From Hippasteria phrygiana (lineage: Eukaryota; Echinodermata; Asteroidea; Valvatida; Goniasteridae): a stretch of 64,000 nt of DNA. The stretch spans positions 69,501 to 133,500 of the forward strand of contig JAZGUH010000756.1 in assembly GCA_037893225.1 (NCBI GenBank). The letters run 5' to 3'. The notes beneath the pieces are model-generated. The model saw only the letters and a program-made list of their open reading frames with translations. It ran no database searches and was not told the origin of the DNA. This document shows, piece after piece, positions 1-10,444 of the stretch. Both the position numbers and the translations under genes were made by a program. The first letter of the stretch is position 1, and each line of letters starts with the position of its first letter.

Positions 1-48
1 AAATGTAAGGTAACATTTTTGTAATAATGAGGATCTCTATAATTATTA

Positions 49-369
49 CACTGCAAAAACGGAGCTTAGAATTTAAACACATTTCTAAACACCCGCTCCA
101 TGTTTTAATACATGTTTGCGCCTTTATGCGATGTGTTTAGGCTTAGGCCCCGATGTGATTAGCATCATCAAAACGTATCCGAAACAACATATTCTTATTC
201 TAAAAATGTTTACGCTAAGCATGTATCAGAAGAGCAGGTGTCAAAAAGCCAAGCACGTTTAGATTTGTGACGTTTATACAGGGTGTTGCCGTTTTGCATC
301 ATAAACACATTCCCTAAAACACGTTTAGTTTCTATGTGTTTTAAACGCTAAACGCTATTTTTACAGTAC
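49..369. mobile_element. short non-autonomous TIR element (Myb-carrying family relative)
   Basis: The left end reads CACTGCAAAAACGG and the right end, inverted, reads CTGTAAAAATAGCG. The interior is rich in runs such as AAACAC, GTTTAG and TAAACG on both strands, the same vocabulary as the 1.2-kb element at 50,300-51,495. No coding potential is seen. It is probably a deletion derivative of that family; exact ends and target duplication are not clear. Confidence 0.45.
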
Positions 370-2832
370 ACTAACTACGAAGTGTAAATACATGTATTTG
401 TTTCTGAGCTTTTCACATACAGCTTAATAATTTAATAATTTTAAATTCACTTTGTTCGTTTTGGCAGCATCGCCCGTACAGCTCTTATCGCCCTCAAATA
501 TTATAACTGTTCCTGTTGGTTAGCAAAGTTAAATGTTAAATTAATGACATGTTATAAACGATCCTCACACAATAATAAAGAGTCTTGAAGGTCACTTTGA
601 ATTTAGCCATGTACTCGTAATCCCGGTAATGGAGTTTTCTTTTAAAGTTTTTTTCTTGCTCCATTCTTACTGGCGTGCAGTTCCTATAGACGAATCCTGC
701 CTGTAATATTCGACCATTGTTTGGGACTTCCACATACCATCATTTTGTCAACCCCAAGTTTGGGTGACTAAATACAGCCAATGCTTGCAAGTATAGCTTA
801 CTGTGCAGGTAGGGATGGACCCCTATCATGGCCGCATTCATCAGACATAAAAGCTTGGTCGGATCCGTCTATATTGTATTAGAAAACTTACCGGTATTAA
901 GACCAACATTATGTCAACGGAAAGGTTACAATTTTCAACCTGCAGCATTCCACGTTGTAGAGCAAACCTTATTAAGTAAAACTGCAATAATGTTTGTTTT
1001 ATTCGGAGTGATGTTGTAACTGTTGTCCAAGAAATGGCTTCGCGTTTCACGTTTTTCATAAAGTGATATTTCTAACTACAAGAAGTGAACATCAAAATTG
1101 AGAACGATTATATATGCTGAAAAGGTAAAGATAAATTTATTTAAATATTTTAATGTTAAGATTAAAAAAATGCAAAAGCACAAATACCATGTCTAGAGCC
1201 TATTGCACACTAACAACGACCAACACACAACTAGAGTTCAGCCAACTTTTCGATTATCCCAATGGTTTAACACAAATCACAGCACGCTGTTGAATGCACG
1301 AGGCACCACCGCAGTCTCACCATGCGCTTCGTAATTGTGGCGGTTATTTCAGCAGCAGTTGCAAAGCCCTTATCATCGCCATAACTGCGGTGGAGCCGTG
1401 TGCAGGAATGAGGCGCCTGGAACTGTGGATAGGCCTACCTTGTGAGAATATTGTTTCACTTCATTGAACCGATTGCAGTGAGATGGTCTGGTGTTTGAAT
1501 TTGTGTTCATTTGTGCACATTTCCGCTGGTTTACTAACCGTATTTTCCTTATTTACTGAGCGATGAGCTATTGCTATTTCTCAAATTTAATTTGGGCTTA
1601 GGCCTCCCCTCATAATTAGGTCCGAATATGTCGCTAGGTCTGAAGCACTTTTTTTGGTCTAAATGTACATCAAAGTAGTATATATGAACTCAAAGCCGTA
1701 GCCTGTTTATTTTCTTCAAGTATTCCAGGCTTCAAATTGGCAATGGAACTGTGATAGCTGCAGACGAAGCCGATGCCAGGCCGTCAAGGTTTGAGAAATG
1801 GCTCAGGCATGTGCTTCATGAGGAAAACTCGCTGTGGGTGTCACAGAAAATAGTGTCCTGTGCCGAAAAAGTGTCTGTTCCCGTATACTACCATCTAACT
1901 GGTCAGTCGTTCACGAGCGAGATCCCCCGTACCATAAGTTTGAGATTTTTTTTAAATTCTGATGTGTTGTTGATGTATTTAGGTAGACCTTTACAGGCCT
2001 GCTCATATTGGAAATAGTGAGTTTTACAAATTGCCGTATATGTACAAAGTCCTTTCGTGGTTGATTGTGATTTAAGAAAAGACACATTTCAGCGGGATAA
2101 AGTGGACACTATTTGGCACATTGTTGACACACAAGTACCAACTTCCAGATTCATCACACAGGCTGTAATATTTATAAGGCTGACTTAGACCGTGTCCGAA
2201 ACGGGCGTTTATGTCTACGGCTTGGATGGCCAGCAAAAGCCGAAGGCTTAGCCTGAAAATTCCCGATTCGAACAAGGCCATAAAGCTACGTTTTGGCCGG
2301 ACTAACGATCCGCCAGACTGAACTGACTAGAGATGTCTCATAGGTTTTTGTGCCGTATGCCCTACTGCATGTACTCAATAACGCCCGTATAATTTCTTGA
2401 ACTCTGAAATAGAAAAGAGAAATATATGAGGATGGATTTGCCAATGCTACAATGGACCTCATGTGTAGTAGCCATCTTTGAGGTGTTTTTTCTCATTCAA
2501 ATTTTGTAACAATGTATAAGCACAAATTTAGAAAATGGTCTACCATGCAAAATGCATGGTTTTATAGAAGCACATGAATTAGATCGGTTTAGGCAGTTCA
2601 GCACTTTCAATGTGATCCTAGCTTTAGGCGTCAAAATCTTGCCTTGTGGAATTCAAATAAATTCCAAATATCCGAATTCGACACGGTAGAAATTCGGCGT
2701 TTGACAAGCTTTGACAGTTCGACAGGCTTTGTCGATCTTCCGGCGAAAGACCGGCACGGTAACTAAAGGAAATTGTTTTTTTTTTTTTTAATCAACCTTG
2801 ATTGCATAATGGAGACTTCTGAGACCTGGTAT
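370..2832. other. intergenic stretch without a recognised gene
   Basis: Only short open frames are present and none resembles a known protein. Two stretches (about 1,690-1,815 and 2,186-2,285) belong to the dispersed family seen again at 4,790-4,900, 9,330-9,540 and 28,685-29,075, recognisable by the core GTGTCCGAAACGGG and by a GGCTTCAAATTGGCA-like segment. The missing last exon of the calmodulin-like gene should lie here or beyond the window edge, but I could not identify it. Confidence 0.5.
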
Positions 2833-2940
2833 AGCAGCAGATATACCGGTCCTTTTCCATTGTTCCACTAGTCGTGCACATGCGCAGAATACGCGCGCAT
2901 GCCCAGAACTAGCAAAAAAGGACCAGTATGTCTGCTGCCA
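2833..2940. mobile_element. short TIR element, GCAGCAGAYAYACCGGTCC family
   Basis: Terminal inverted repeats GGCAGCAGACATACTGGTCC-like flank about 60 bp that contain GCGCATGC motifs. A second copy lies at 33,998-34,130 with the same ends. This copy ends about 29 bp from the 5' splice site of the last visible exon of the calmodulin-like gene. Confidence 0.7.
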
Positions 2941-2970
2941 CAAGCAATTCAATTTTCCTGATTTACGTAC

Positions 2971-3086
2971 CTTCAAAGTTGAGTTTGCCGTCTGCATTGA
3001 GATCGACGTTGTTGATCTCTGTCTGCAACTGCTCTGGAGTCAACACGATGCCCAGGTCTATGAACATTGCATTCAGCTCACTGGGG
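2971..3086 (-). CDS. calmodulin-like gene, exon C (end of EF3, most of EF4)
   Basis: Starts after TACAG and reads PSELNAMFIDLGIVLTPEQ, then EF4 loop DLNADGKLNFE. Ends in phase 1 before GTACGT, so the last loop Glu and the final helix are on a further exon not found in the window. Confidence 0.85.
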
Positions 3087-4682
3087 CTGTATTGCAGAAA
3101 CAAAGGTGAAATGGGATTTTAAATAAAGTTACCCCACACGCCGCACCTATATAAATCTAATTTCCTATCACTTTCCATCATGGTTTGCTATTCTGAAGAT
3201 GCTTTTGCCTTTTTAGCAATCTCTTGGATTGTATGCATGAATTTGCATATTCATGAGCACAGAAGTAATGTCACACAAGGGGAACGCATCAACAGCAAAA
3301 CTGATAAACACATCTATCCTTACTGTATTTTTCGTCAAACAAACCACAAGGGAAACTGAATAAATTTTCAAAGTGAACAAAGAAAACTGGCAGGAGGGGA
3401 TTCGAACCTGCGCCCTCCTCTTTATTTTCTAAGAGGATGTCGCATATCGAAAAAAAATTTGGAAGAATTTTGAATCATTGAGAGCTATATAGCTGTCTAG
3501 TAGATTGAACTTGCCAGGCAAGTGGTCAAGGGGCCGATTTGAATAGCCCCAAATAATTTTAGAAGGGATCAACTATCCACTTTTTTGGGAGACCGAATTT
3601 TTTTGGAAACAACCGACAATATGGCAGGGGAGCTTAGTTGGCAGAGCGCGAGTGTGGTAATCCAGAGGTCGCAGGGTCAAATCCCGCTCCTGCCATCTTT
3701 GTTTATTCTTTAAACTGACAGTTTGGGGGAAATGAGATTTCGCGTGCATTATTAATCTTCCCGAAGGAAAAGAATGTGTCCACGGCCACACCTCCTCTGG
3801 AAAACTCCAAATCTATTACACATCATCATCATCAGCATAATTTCAGCCATTATTAGCCCACTCATATTGCCACTTCCGCCTGTCCGGTGCAGTTCTTGAC
3901 CATGTAGTGCCGGTGTCCTTTGAAAAACTCCTTTTCCCTATTGGTTAAACCCTCTCACGTGACCGGCCACTCTCTTGATTATCTTCACTTAGGCAATTGC
4001 AATTCTACCAATGAGATCGTAATGAGTGACTGAAATTCACGCTGCACCGGCAAATTTGACAAGTGCACATAGCTAATACCAAATGAATTACCTGATAAAC
4101 CCATTCTTGTCTTTGTCGTACTTGTCAAAGGTTGGTTTTGCCCCTTGGTCGATACCTGCATCTATCTTGACCATCATCTTCACAAACTCGTTGTACTCAA
4201 TAAAGCCACTTTCTATTTAGGAAATATCATGAAAAAAAGTGTAAAAATTAATCTGTACACTTCAGGCAGCGTGATTCTAGGGATATAGGACCCGGCCCCC
4301 CCCCCCCCCCCCCCAAAAAAAAAATATCCTCTTCCTGTGAATGATTGGTTGGGGAGAATCTATTATGACAATGTCTTAAATTTAATCCTCAAAAACTAGG
4401 TACACTTTAAAAAAAAAAAAGGAAGTCTGTTCCCGTTTGAGCGAGATCTGAGAGAGGGGAGCGGAATCCATACCCGGCTGTGAGCACCCCCTTCGCGAAA
4501 AAACGCCTCTTTTAGGGGTAAAATAAATTTGAACCTACTGTCTTTGTCGACGTGTACCATGACTTTCTCCAGATTGTCATCGGAGGGGTCCCGGTTCAAA
4601 GCCTTTAGCGCTGCCCGCAGCTCATCTCTGCTGATCTTCTCGTCGTTGTTCTTGTCAAAAAGGCTGAACTTTTCCTTGTATG
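2971..4682 (-). CDS. calmodulin-like EF-hand protein, partial gene (three internal exons)
   Basis: Likely calcium sensor of the calmodulin/troponin C superfamily. Three exons on the minus strand (4,682-4,539; 4,212-4,092; 3,086-2,971) join in frame through GT-AG introns and give about 127 residues. They encode EF1 (DKNNDEKISRDE), EF2 (DKDKSGFIEYNE, split by the first intron), EF3 (DKDKNGFISPSE, split by the second) and most of EF4 (DLNADGKLNFE), which breaks off at a phase-1 intron. Loop positions 1, 3, 5, 9 and 12 carry Asp, Asn, Ser or Glu in EF1-EF3, so calcium binding is plausible. The linker KIDAGIDQGAKPTFDKY is unlike canonical calmodulin, so this is a divergent paralogue. The start codon exon and last exon are missing; the piggyBac element lies upstream of exon A. 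Confidence 0.85.
3370..3420 (-). repeat. tRNA-derived SINE fragment (3' half)
   Basis: On the minus strand the stretch reads GCAGGTTCGAATCCCC followed by CTCCTGCCAGTTTTCTTTG, a T-arm and acceptor end like those of the copies at 16,190-16,290 and 3,622-3,695. Sequence after the acceptor (CAGTTTTCTTTGTTCAC) is shared with the 16.2-kb copy, which argues for a SINE and not a plain tRNA gene. Confidence 0.6.
3622..3695 (+). repeat. tRNA-like SINE head
   Basis: A 73-nt tRNA-sized unit: a 7-bp acceptor stem (GGCAGGG against TCCTGCC), a D-arm with AGTTGGCAGAGC, and a T-arm region GTCGCAGGGTCAAATCC. The anticodon stem does not pair well and the loop lacks the usual T before the anticodon, so a functional tRNA is unlikely. 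Similar units occur at 16.2 kb and 51.8 kb with shared 3' tails. Confidence 0.6.
4092..4212 (-). CDS. calmodulin-like gene, exon B (end of EF2, linker, start of EF3)
   Basis: Starts AAAGTGGC after AG and completes EF2 as DKDKSGFIEYNEF when joined to exon A. Ends in phase 2 before GTAATT; joining to exon C gives DKDKNGFIS, a textbook EF loop, which confirms both splice sites. Confidence 0.87.
4539..4682 (-). CDS. calmodulin-like gene, exon A (EF1 and start of EF2)
   Basis: Acceptor AG at 4,684-4,683 after a pyrimidine-rich stretch; the exon opens with the last two bases of a codon followed by YKEKFSLFDKNNDEKIS, matching the calmodulin EF1 entry (FKEAFSLFDK in the canonical protein). It ends in phase 1 at GACA before GTAGGT; an alternative donor four bases downstream would break the frame. 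Confidence 0.85.
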
Positions 4683-4789
4683 CTGGTTATTGAAGTAGAG
4701 GGGAATACAAAGTAAAACGGTCAATTTACCAGACTCACAGCAGTTAAATGATCACCATATCAGGCAGCGTCCTAATCTTGTGTCTCGAG

Positions 4790-4900
4790 CTACGTCTATA
4801 GGTCTTCGCCGGTTGCAAACACATGGGCACGTGCTGACACTACAGACGTAGTCTTAGCTCTAGAAACCAATTTCGGACACGGCCTCAGGCTCAGACTCAG
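4790..4900. repeat. dispersed repeat, GTGTCCGAAA family
   Basis: Shares CTACGTCTATAGGTCTTC-like and TTTCGGACACGGCCT segments with 28,685-28,800 and, inverted, with 2,186-2,230. Lies directly left of the foldback element at 4,911. Confidence 0.5.
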
Positions 4901-4910
4901 ACTCATCACA

Positions 4911-4968
4911 GAGAAAAACGTTGTTTAAACTTTTAAACAACCCCGGGTTGTTCATGTGCCCTGCTTAA
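4911..4968. mobile_element. foldback (MITE-like) element, left half, interrupted by piggyBac
   Basis: This half reads from AGAAAAACGTTGTTTAAAC through AACAACCCCGGGTTGTT to CCTGCTTAA. The reverse complement of 9,915-9,983 is nearly the same sequence. The two halves are the arms of one small foldback element whose loop TTAA was used as the insertion site of the piggyBac element; an uninterrupted relative lies at 31,350-31,454. Confidence 0.75.
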
Positions 4969-5223
4969 CCCTATCAATACCGTGCGCGCCACCTGGGCTC
5001 AATCTTGTGGGCAAGTTGGTTACCGGAGTGCCATTTAGTCACAGAAATTGAATAGACTTTGGTTACAAGCGTGCCCTGCTGGCACGAGCTATTTATAACG
5101 TATGCAATGAAATGTGAATAGCGCCCTCACTTTGGACAACGCTCTGTGATTGGTTAAAAAGGCAAGTGCGCGCGTGCCGGATTAGTTTTGCATTTTGCAT
5201 CCTGCGCGCACTTGCCAGCCATC

Positions 5224-7721
5224 ATGGCCGAAAATGCTAGTAAAATTCTGGAGGAAATCTTTGCAGATAGCGGTTCTAATATGTCCGATGACATTTCTTC
5301 TGCACCAACATCTGAAGAAAGTGATGAAGAGGTTATCCTAAGCTCATCAACTTCATCGGGAAAGCCAAACTTCAGGTAGGAGCCTGGGGAGGTTCATGCA
5401 TTTTTCAACTAACTTTGCCGTTTCGCATAGGTCTAGGCCCTACATTTTCTAACGTTGCATTTGCTTTTTGGGTGTTCTTTTGTAGAGAAATCATAAGAAT
5501 CAATGACATTTCAGTTTGCATTCCATCGGATTATGCAATGCAATTAGAAATTGACGAAAGTATTTATATTTTTTTCCTGAAATGCGCAGAGTAAAGTATT
5601 TTGCACCCACAGCAAAGTGCAGATGGACTGCAATGCTTGAAAAAATTCACATTTTCTTCCAAGTATTCCCGACTTTTTTTAATGAATAAAAGACGGCCGG
5701 CAATAATATTTAAAATGATATTTGAATGTAATTACAACTATATTCATTAATGTACCCAGAAAATCAAAATATTTTTCACCATTTCCTATTAGGAACACGA
5801 GTCTGGAAATGAACAGCATAGGCCTATTTCTTAATGTCCCTAGTTTTACTTTTTGGGCTTTTATGATTTTGTACTATAACTTGTTTAGAGGGTGTCCTAA
5901 GAAGCAAGACAATCAACATTTCAAATCCAATCTATGTCTTATAATTATCCGGAAGCCAGATGGCTGCACTTATTCCAGTAGGAACACTAAGAATGAGCAT
6001 CAAAACGCAGCATTTTAAGCATAGTATGTCATTAAAGGTAATACAAGATTTGCGAACATCCCCCCGCCCCACCAAACAAAAACAAAATAATTATTATGAA
6101 TGACCGCACTTGGCAGTAAAGAATAGTTTCAAGCATCCTGTGAAATCTGGGCATCTAGTGTGATATTTTCAACAAAATTTAATTTGTTTAGCAATTTCCA
6201 ACGATGGTCATCCAACCGTCGTAAAAAAATACTAAACCCCGTATCAATCCATTTCCAAAAATTACAACAAAAGCTAATGTTGTATGGTACCTTAGCATCC
6301 TATTACATTTCTGAATGTTCCAATTTCAGGTCTGGATGGCATAAAGCAAGCACCTCCTACAGCAAGCGCCCACCTGTAAACTTCAGTGACGAGAATGGCA
6401 GTACGGAAGATTTTAGTCACCTGTCACCCATGAAGATATTTCAATTCTTCTGTCAACCAATCAGTGTGGGAGTTGATGGTGGAAGAGACCAATCAATATG
6501 CCGACCAAACACTGTGTGCAAATGCAGCCAATCATCAGCCTGCCTGGACTCCAACTAATGTTCCTGAAATGATGGCATTCATGGCCTTGCTTCTGTGCAT
6601 GGGTATCAACAAAAGCCTCGCTACAGCATGCACTGGTCCAGGTCCGAAGTTCTGCGAAGTCCCCTGTATTCGTCGACCATGTCTCGCAATCGATTCACCG
6701 CGATCCTTCGATTGTTTCCACCTTGCCAACAACAGAGCTGAAGCAGTTGACTTTCCCCATGACAAACTGTCCAAGGTTCGCCCGCTGCTCGACATATTGC
6801 ACTGCATGCCATCCTTTCCTCGCATTGACAGGTCAGGACGAAACCTAGGCCTATCACCGGACGAGACTATGAACAAGTTTAAAGGCCGACTTGGTTTCAA
6901 ACAGTACATGCCAAGAAAGTCCGACAAATGGGGATTGAAATGTTTTTCATTGAACGAGTCGGAAACCGGTTATACATGTGCCTGGAAGGTGTTCACCGGC
7001 TCTCATCGGCCCACATCACACAATCTATAGTCGACCCTCCATTGGTTACGCTGCAACACAGCTAGGGTTCGGAGCTTGTGGTACGTACAAGGAATTCCAG
7101 AGTGTGCAAACCCAAAGAAGTTCCCCATGAGAAGAGGTGCTGACACCCAGTTTTACACAAAAGCCGGTCAACTATATGCGCCGTATGGCAGGATGCCAAG
7201 CGTGTAACTCTTCTGACCAATTTTGGTGACTGCAGTACGGACACTAAAGACATTCGCAGCAAAAACAGTTCGAGCGGACTTCGTACGATCACAAAACCTT
7301 CTGTCGTCAATGATTATAATAAATACATGGGAGGAAGTGATCTCGCAGGACAACTGGAGCTAGGAAAAGAGTTTTCGTGACCATTCTTGACATCTGCTTG
7401 TTGAATGCTACCATCGTATACAACAGCATCCCTACAAACCAGCACTTGACTACTTTGGATTTCAGGGTCAAGGTAATAGAAGGACTTATTTCCACCTAAA
7501 AGCACACCCCAGCACAGCATGCCAGTCATCAAGTGTCATGTGGTTGCAGCCCCTTTTCAAGTCATCACTATCCTGGGAGAAATGTTGCCGGCAAAAAAAG
7601 CATCTGTGTTGTTTGCAGTACCAGAGCCAAGCGGAAACAAACTCGCATGATTTGTAAACAGTGTAACAAGCCAATGTGTGTAGGCCTACTACCATGCTTT
7701 GAGAAGTTTCATAGTCGGTGA
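5224..7721 (+). pseudogene. piggyBac transposase pseudogene (PGBD-like)
   Basis: DDE-type transposase of the DDE_Tnp_1_7 family, broken. Exon 1 (5,224-5,375) starts MAENASKILEEIF and is acidic and Ser-rich, as piggyBac N-termini are; it joins in frame across a GT-AG intron to 6,330 (NFR/SGWHKAST). Downstream are recognisable blocks: LMVEETNQYA, FHLANNRAE, LSPDETMNKFKGRLGFKQYM, ETGYTCAWKVFTG, VNDYNKYMGGSDLAGQLE, then a C-terminal Cys-rich finger CVVCSTRAKRKQTRMICKQC with CFEKFH. Frame changes are needed near 6,463, around 6,650-6,700 and several times after 7,030, with stops, so it is not functional. The host dispersed repeat in the intron shows insertion after piggyBac arrived. Confidence 0.88.
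6115..6300 (+). repeat. dispersed repeat, GCATCCTGTGAAATC family
   Basis: Contains CAAGCATCCTGTGAAATC and an end similar to ACAGCAAAAGCAAATGTTG, both shared with copies at 22,440-22,640 (inverted), 32,750-33,060, 37,855-38,270 and 55,620-56,030. It lies in the intron of the piggyBac transposase pseudogene. Confidence 0.6.
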
Positions 7722-7830
7722 TAAGCATTCACCCGAGTAGTTTTGATCGTTGTCGTCCCCCCCACCCCATTCAATGTTTGAGTGACGGTGCACACACTGC
7801 CAACCCAACATTGAATCGGGGGGGGGGGAG

Positions 7831-8060
7831 CAGTGGCGTAGCCAAGGGGGGGAGCAAGGGGGGGAAACTGCACCCCCCCCCCCCCCCCCCTCTGTGGGAA
7901 CTTCTATTTTTTTTGGGGGGGGGGGGGTGTCGCCATCTGTAGTGTGCAGATATGCGTTACTATAGCGAGGACCTATTTAACAAAGTCGAACTTCCCCCTT
8001 GAAAATAGCCATGCTCCCCGGGGGGGGGGGAGGGGGGAAAAAAAGCATTTATACCCTGCA
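7831..8060. mobile_element. CAGTGGCGTAGC-type short element with long G/C runs
   Basis: Begins CAGTGGCGTAGCC, the start seen at 17,824 and (as CAGTGGCGTATCC) at 49,362. The interior is dominated by C and G homopolymers. The right end is not clear; 8,060 is approximate. Confidence 0.4.
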
Positions 8061-8181
8061 TTGGTACACAGCGCCCGCTGGTGTTTACAGAAAATTGATT
8101 CAGCATTGACCATTGTGCGAAGCGTGCTATATATATATCTCACATTCGCTAGGAAGTCAAAATAATAGTCAGCGAGGTTAA

Positions 8182-8782
8182 AGGGACACATTGCTTTGGA
8201 TTTGGCGATTTGGGCTATACAAATGAAATGGATATGGTTGGGAAGCTTTTTTAAAAGTAGAATATAAAGATTCACATAACTATCCCTTCAAATTGCGTGG
8301 TTTTTGTTTAATTTCGTGACAAATAACGGTCCGCCATTTTGTAGAACCAAATTTTTGACTCCACAAAATGGCGGACCGTGTTCACCAGTCGTATTTCCAG
8401 TCGCAGCTGGTTGAAGTACGTCTGGGCAATTATTATTGATCCATTTTGATGTACTGTGGCACGGCGCGCAGCATGTCGCGAGGTAGAGAATGGTACCTGG
8501 CGATCATCTGATAGGTTTACAAGGCCACTGGCTGCGGCGCCAGCCTAAAGACCCTTACAGCGTATTTTGCGCATTATTTAGACGGTGGTATATTGACTAC
8601 TGGAAATAAGTCTATGTTTTGCGGGTCAGATGTCAGGGGTCAGAGGCAAATTTTTTGTTTTGTAATCACTACTCACTAATTACAACACATTATACGTGTT
8701 TTTTGCATGAACAACTCTTATAAAAGATAAGGAACATTTCCAAACAGCAAAATTTCATGACATTTGAAGGCAATGTGTCCCT
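8182..8782 (+). mobile_element. 601-bp TTAA-flanked non-autonomous TIR element
   Basis: Ends AGGGACACATTGC and GCAATGTGTCCCT are perfect inverted repeats and the element is bounded by TTAA on both sides (8,178-8,181 and 8,783-8,786), which points to piggyBac-type mobilisation. A near-identical copy lies in the opposite orientation at 13,906-14,511. Inside is a hairpin (about 8,323-8,379) with arms ACGGTCCGCCATTTTGT. No protein is encoded. Confidence 0.85.
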
Positions 8783-9329
8783 TTAACAATTGAGCATACA
8801 TGTAGTTGAGATTCCACAAAGTTTGTCTGCCCATGCACACATTTCATGTATAGCGTATTAGCTACACACGCAAAACATTGACCGATCAGAAATGACACAT
8901 CTTACGATTGACGCAAAATTGCAATTAATAATTATAATAAATAGGGAAGGTACCAAAATAATCATGAATAAATAATATTCCTAAACAACTGTTTCCTTAA
9001 TTACCAATTTGAGTGAAAATGGAAAAACAAAAATACAATGCAAGCTATTTTGTTTACATGTACAATGTACTTGTCTAGGTAGACCTGTATTTTTGTAGTC
9101 TCCTGAACTCTTCGGATCGACCCTTCCAATTTGTCAGATCCGTAAATTGCAAAATGTTATTTTTTAACGATTTTTATCATGGCTTGTAACGGCGATGGGC
9201 TATAGGGAGTTAGCTCGATTTGACACATCATTGTGTAGATTTTCATTGCTGGTCAATCAGCGCTAGCGACGCGTAGTTGCTTTGTGGTGGCACTTTGGGC
9301 TAGTATAAATGCTGTGCATATAGTGGCCT

Positions 9330-9540
9330 TCATTTTAACTTTCAGGGAGTTTCTCAAACCTTGGCTTCGTCTCCAGCTATTCCGCAGTTCCATTACCAAT
9401 CTGAAGCCTTGATACGTAAATATACGGATTAAAACATCAGACTTTGATATACATTTGTACATGTGCATGTATCTAAAACTATCCAAGATCTTGCCAAATC
9501 TGGGGACAAAATTACGCGAAGCCCGAGCCCAATCCAGAAT
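9330..9540 (-). repeat. dispersed repeat, CAAGATCTTGCCAAATCTGG family
   Basis: Contains TTTCTCAAACCTTGGCTTCG, AAGCCTTGATACGTAAATAT and AAGATCTTGCCAAATCTGGG, all present in 28,800-29,070. Lies inside the right part of the piggyBac element. Confidence 0.6.
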
Positions 9541-9914
9541 GCCCTCTTAACTGCATCCAAGCAGTACCAATTCTTTTTCAAGTTTGTGCAATTATCACAA
9601 CAATCCTGATTCCTTCAATTTGAATACAATTGTCGCCCATTTCCTGAGAGTTTATGAACCACCCCTCAAAATAAATCTCTTTTCAAAGACCAATATTTTA
9701 GTTCTCATTCAATTAGTTAGGTTGGGGTACTGTTTCTCAATGAACCTCGGGATTCCACAACACTTCAAAGAAGAATAGCCTTTCATTACATTGCCTTGTG
9801 AGGGCGCTATACACTAAAACTTTGCCAAAAGTGTCTGGTAAAGAAGTGGACATGTCATGTACATGAGTATAGTAACCAGTACACAGTCACAAAATATTCC
9901 GTAGTATTGAAAGG

Positions 9915-9983
9915 TTAACTGGTTGTTTAAGCAGGGCACATGAACAACCCGGGGTTGTTTAAAACTTTAAACAACGTTTTTCT
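9915..9983. mobile_element. foldback (MITE-like) element, right half
   Basis: Inverted counterpart of 4,911-4,968, from TTAACTGG through GCAGGGCACATGAAC and AACAACCCGGGGTTGTT to ACAACGTTTTTCT. Together with the left half it reconstitutes one element with a TTAA duplicated by piggyBac insertion. Confidence 0.75.
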
Positions 9984-10054
9984 ATAGCAGTCACAGGATT
10001 TAGGCTAAGTTAAAAAAAAAAGCATGTTCAGTGTCCACACTCACTTCTTTTTTT

Positions 10055-10430
10055 CCAGTAGCGTATCCAGCTTTTTGTGCCAGAGAGGGCAAACAACGTC
10101 TGAACCGTCTCAAAAATATGTATTTCCTTTTGTTTTTTGTGACGCCTCAAATGCCGCCGGGGGGAGGGGGGGGGGGGGGGGCAAGTTGGCAAGTTGCCCT
10201 CCTCGCGAGTTGAACAAAAATCGCACGGCGCTTGCGCGGGACTCGTACAGGTTGTACGGCAGTTGCACGGAACTTGAACCGTTATCGGATGTTTCGGGAG
10301 GAAAAGTCGCACGAGAGTTGAACGGCAGTCGCACGGCAGTTGTACAAGTGAGACTGCGCAGAAAAGAAACAGGGAAATTCGTACGGAAATCGCACGGGTG
10401 TACGATTTTTTAGTCGCACCGCAGATCAGT
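10055..10430. repeat. CAGTAGCGTATCC element fragment followed by degenerate GCACGG iterations
   Basis: The first 110 bp (AGTAGCGTATCCAGC to CCTCAAATGCCGCC) match, inverted, the element at 49,362-49,527. A G-run follows, then about 210 bp in which variants of TCGCACGGCAGTTG recur many times (10,215-10,430). Open frames here follow the repeat and are not considered genes. Confidence 0.5.
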
Positions 10431-10444
10431 TTTTAAGGCATGAC

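Larger units (their letters stand above)
4969..9914 (+). mobile_element. decayed piggyBac DNA transposon with nested insertions
   Basis: Flanked by TTAA on both sides (4,965-4,968 and 9,915-9,918). The left terminus reads CCCTATCAATACCG; the right terminus, inverted, reads CCTTTCAATACTACGG, a diverged inverted repeat typical of the superfamily in position and TTAA target. The interior encodes a broken piggyBac transposase (5,224-7,721). Its 4.9-kb length exceeds that of usual autonomous copies because later elements sit inside it: a dispersed repeat in its intron (6,115-6,300), a CAGTGGCGTAGC-type repeat (from 7,831), a 601-bp TTAA element (8,182-8,782) and another dispersed repeat (9,330-9,540). 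Confidence 0.75.

Noticed and set aside
3622..3695. Functional tRNA gene
   Set aside because: Acceptor and T-arm fit, but the anticodon stem does not pair and the loop is irregular; shared tails with other copies indicate a SINE.
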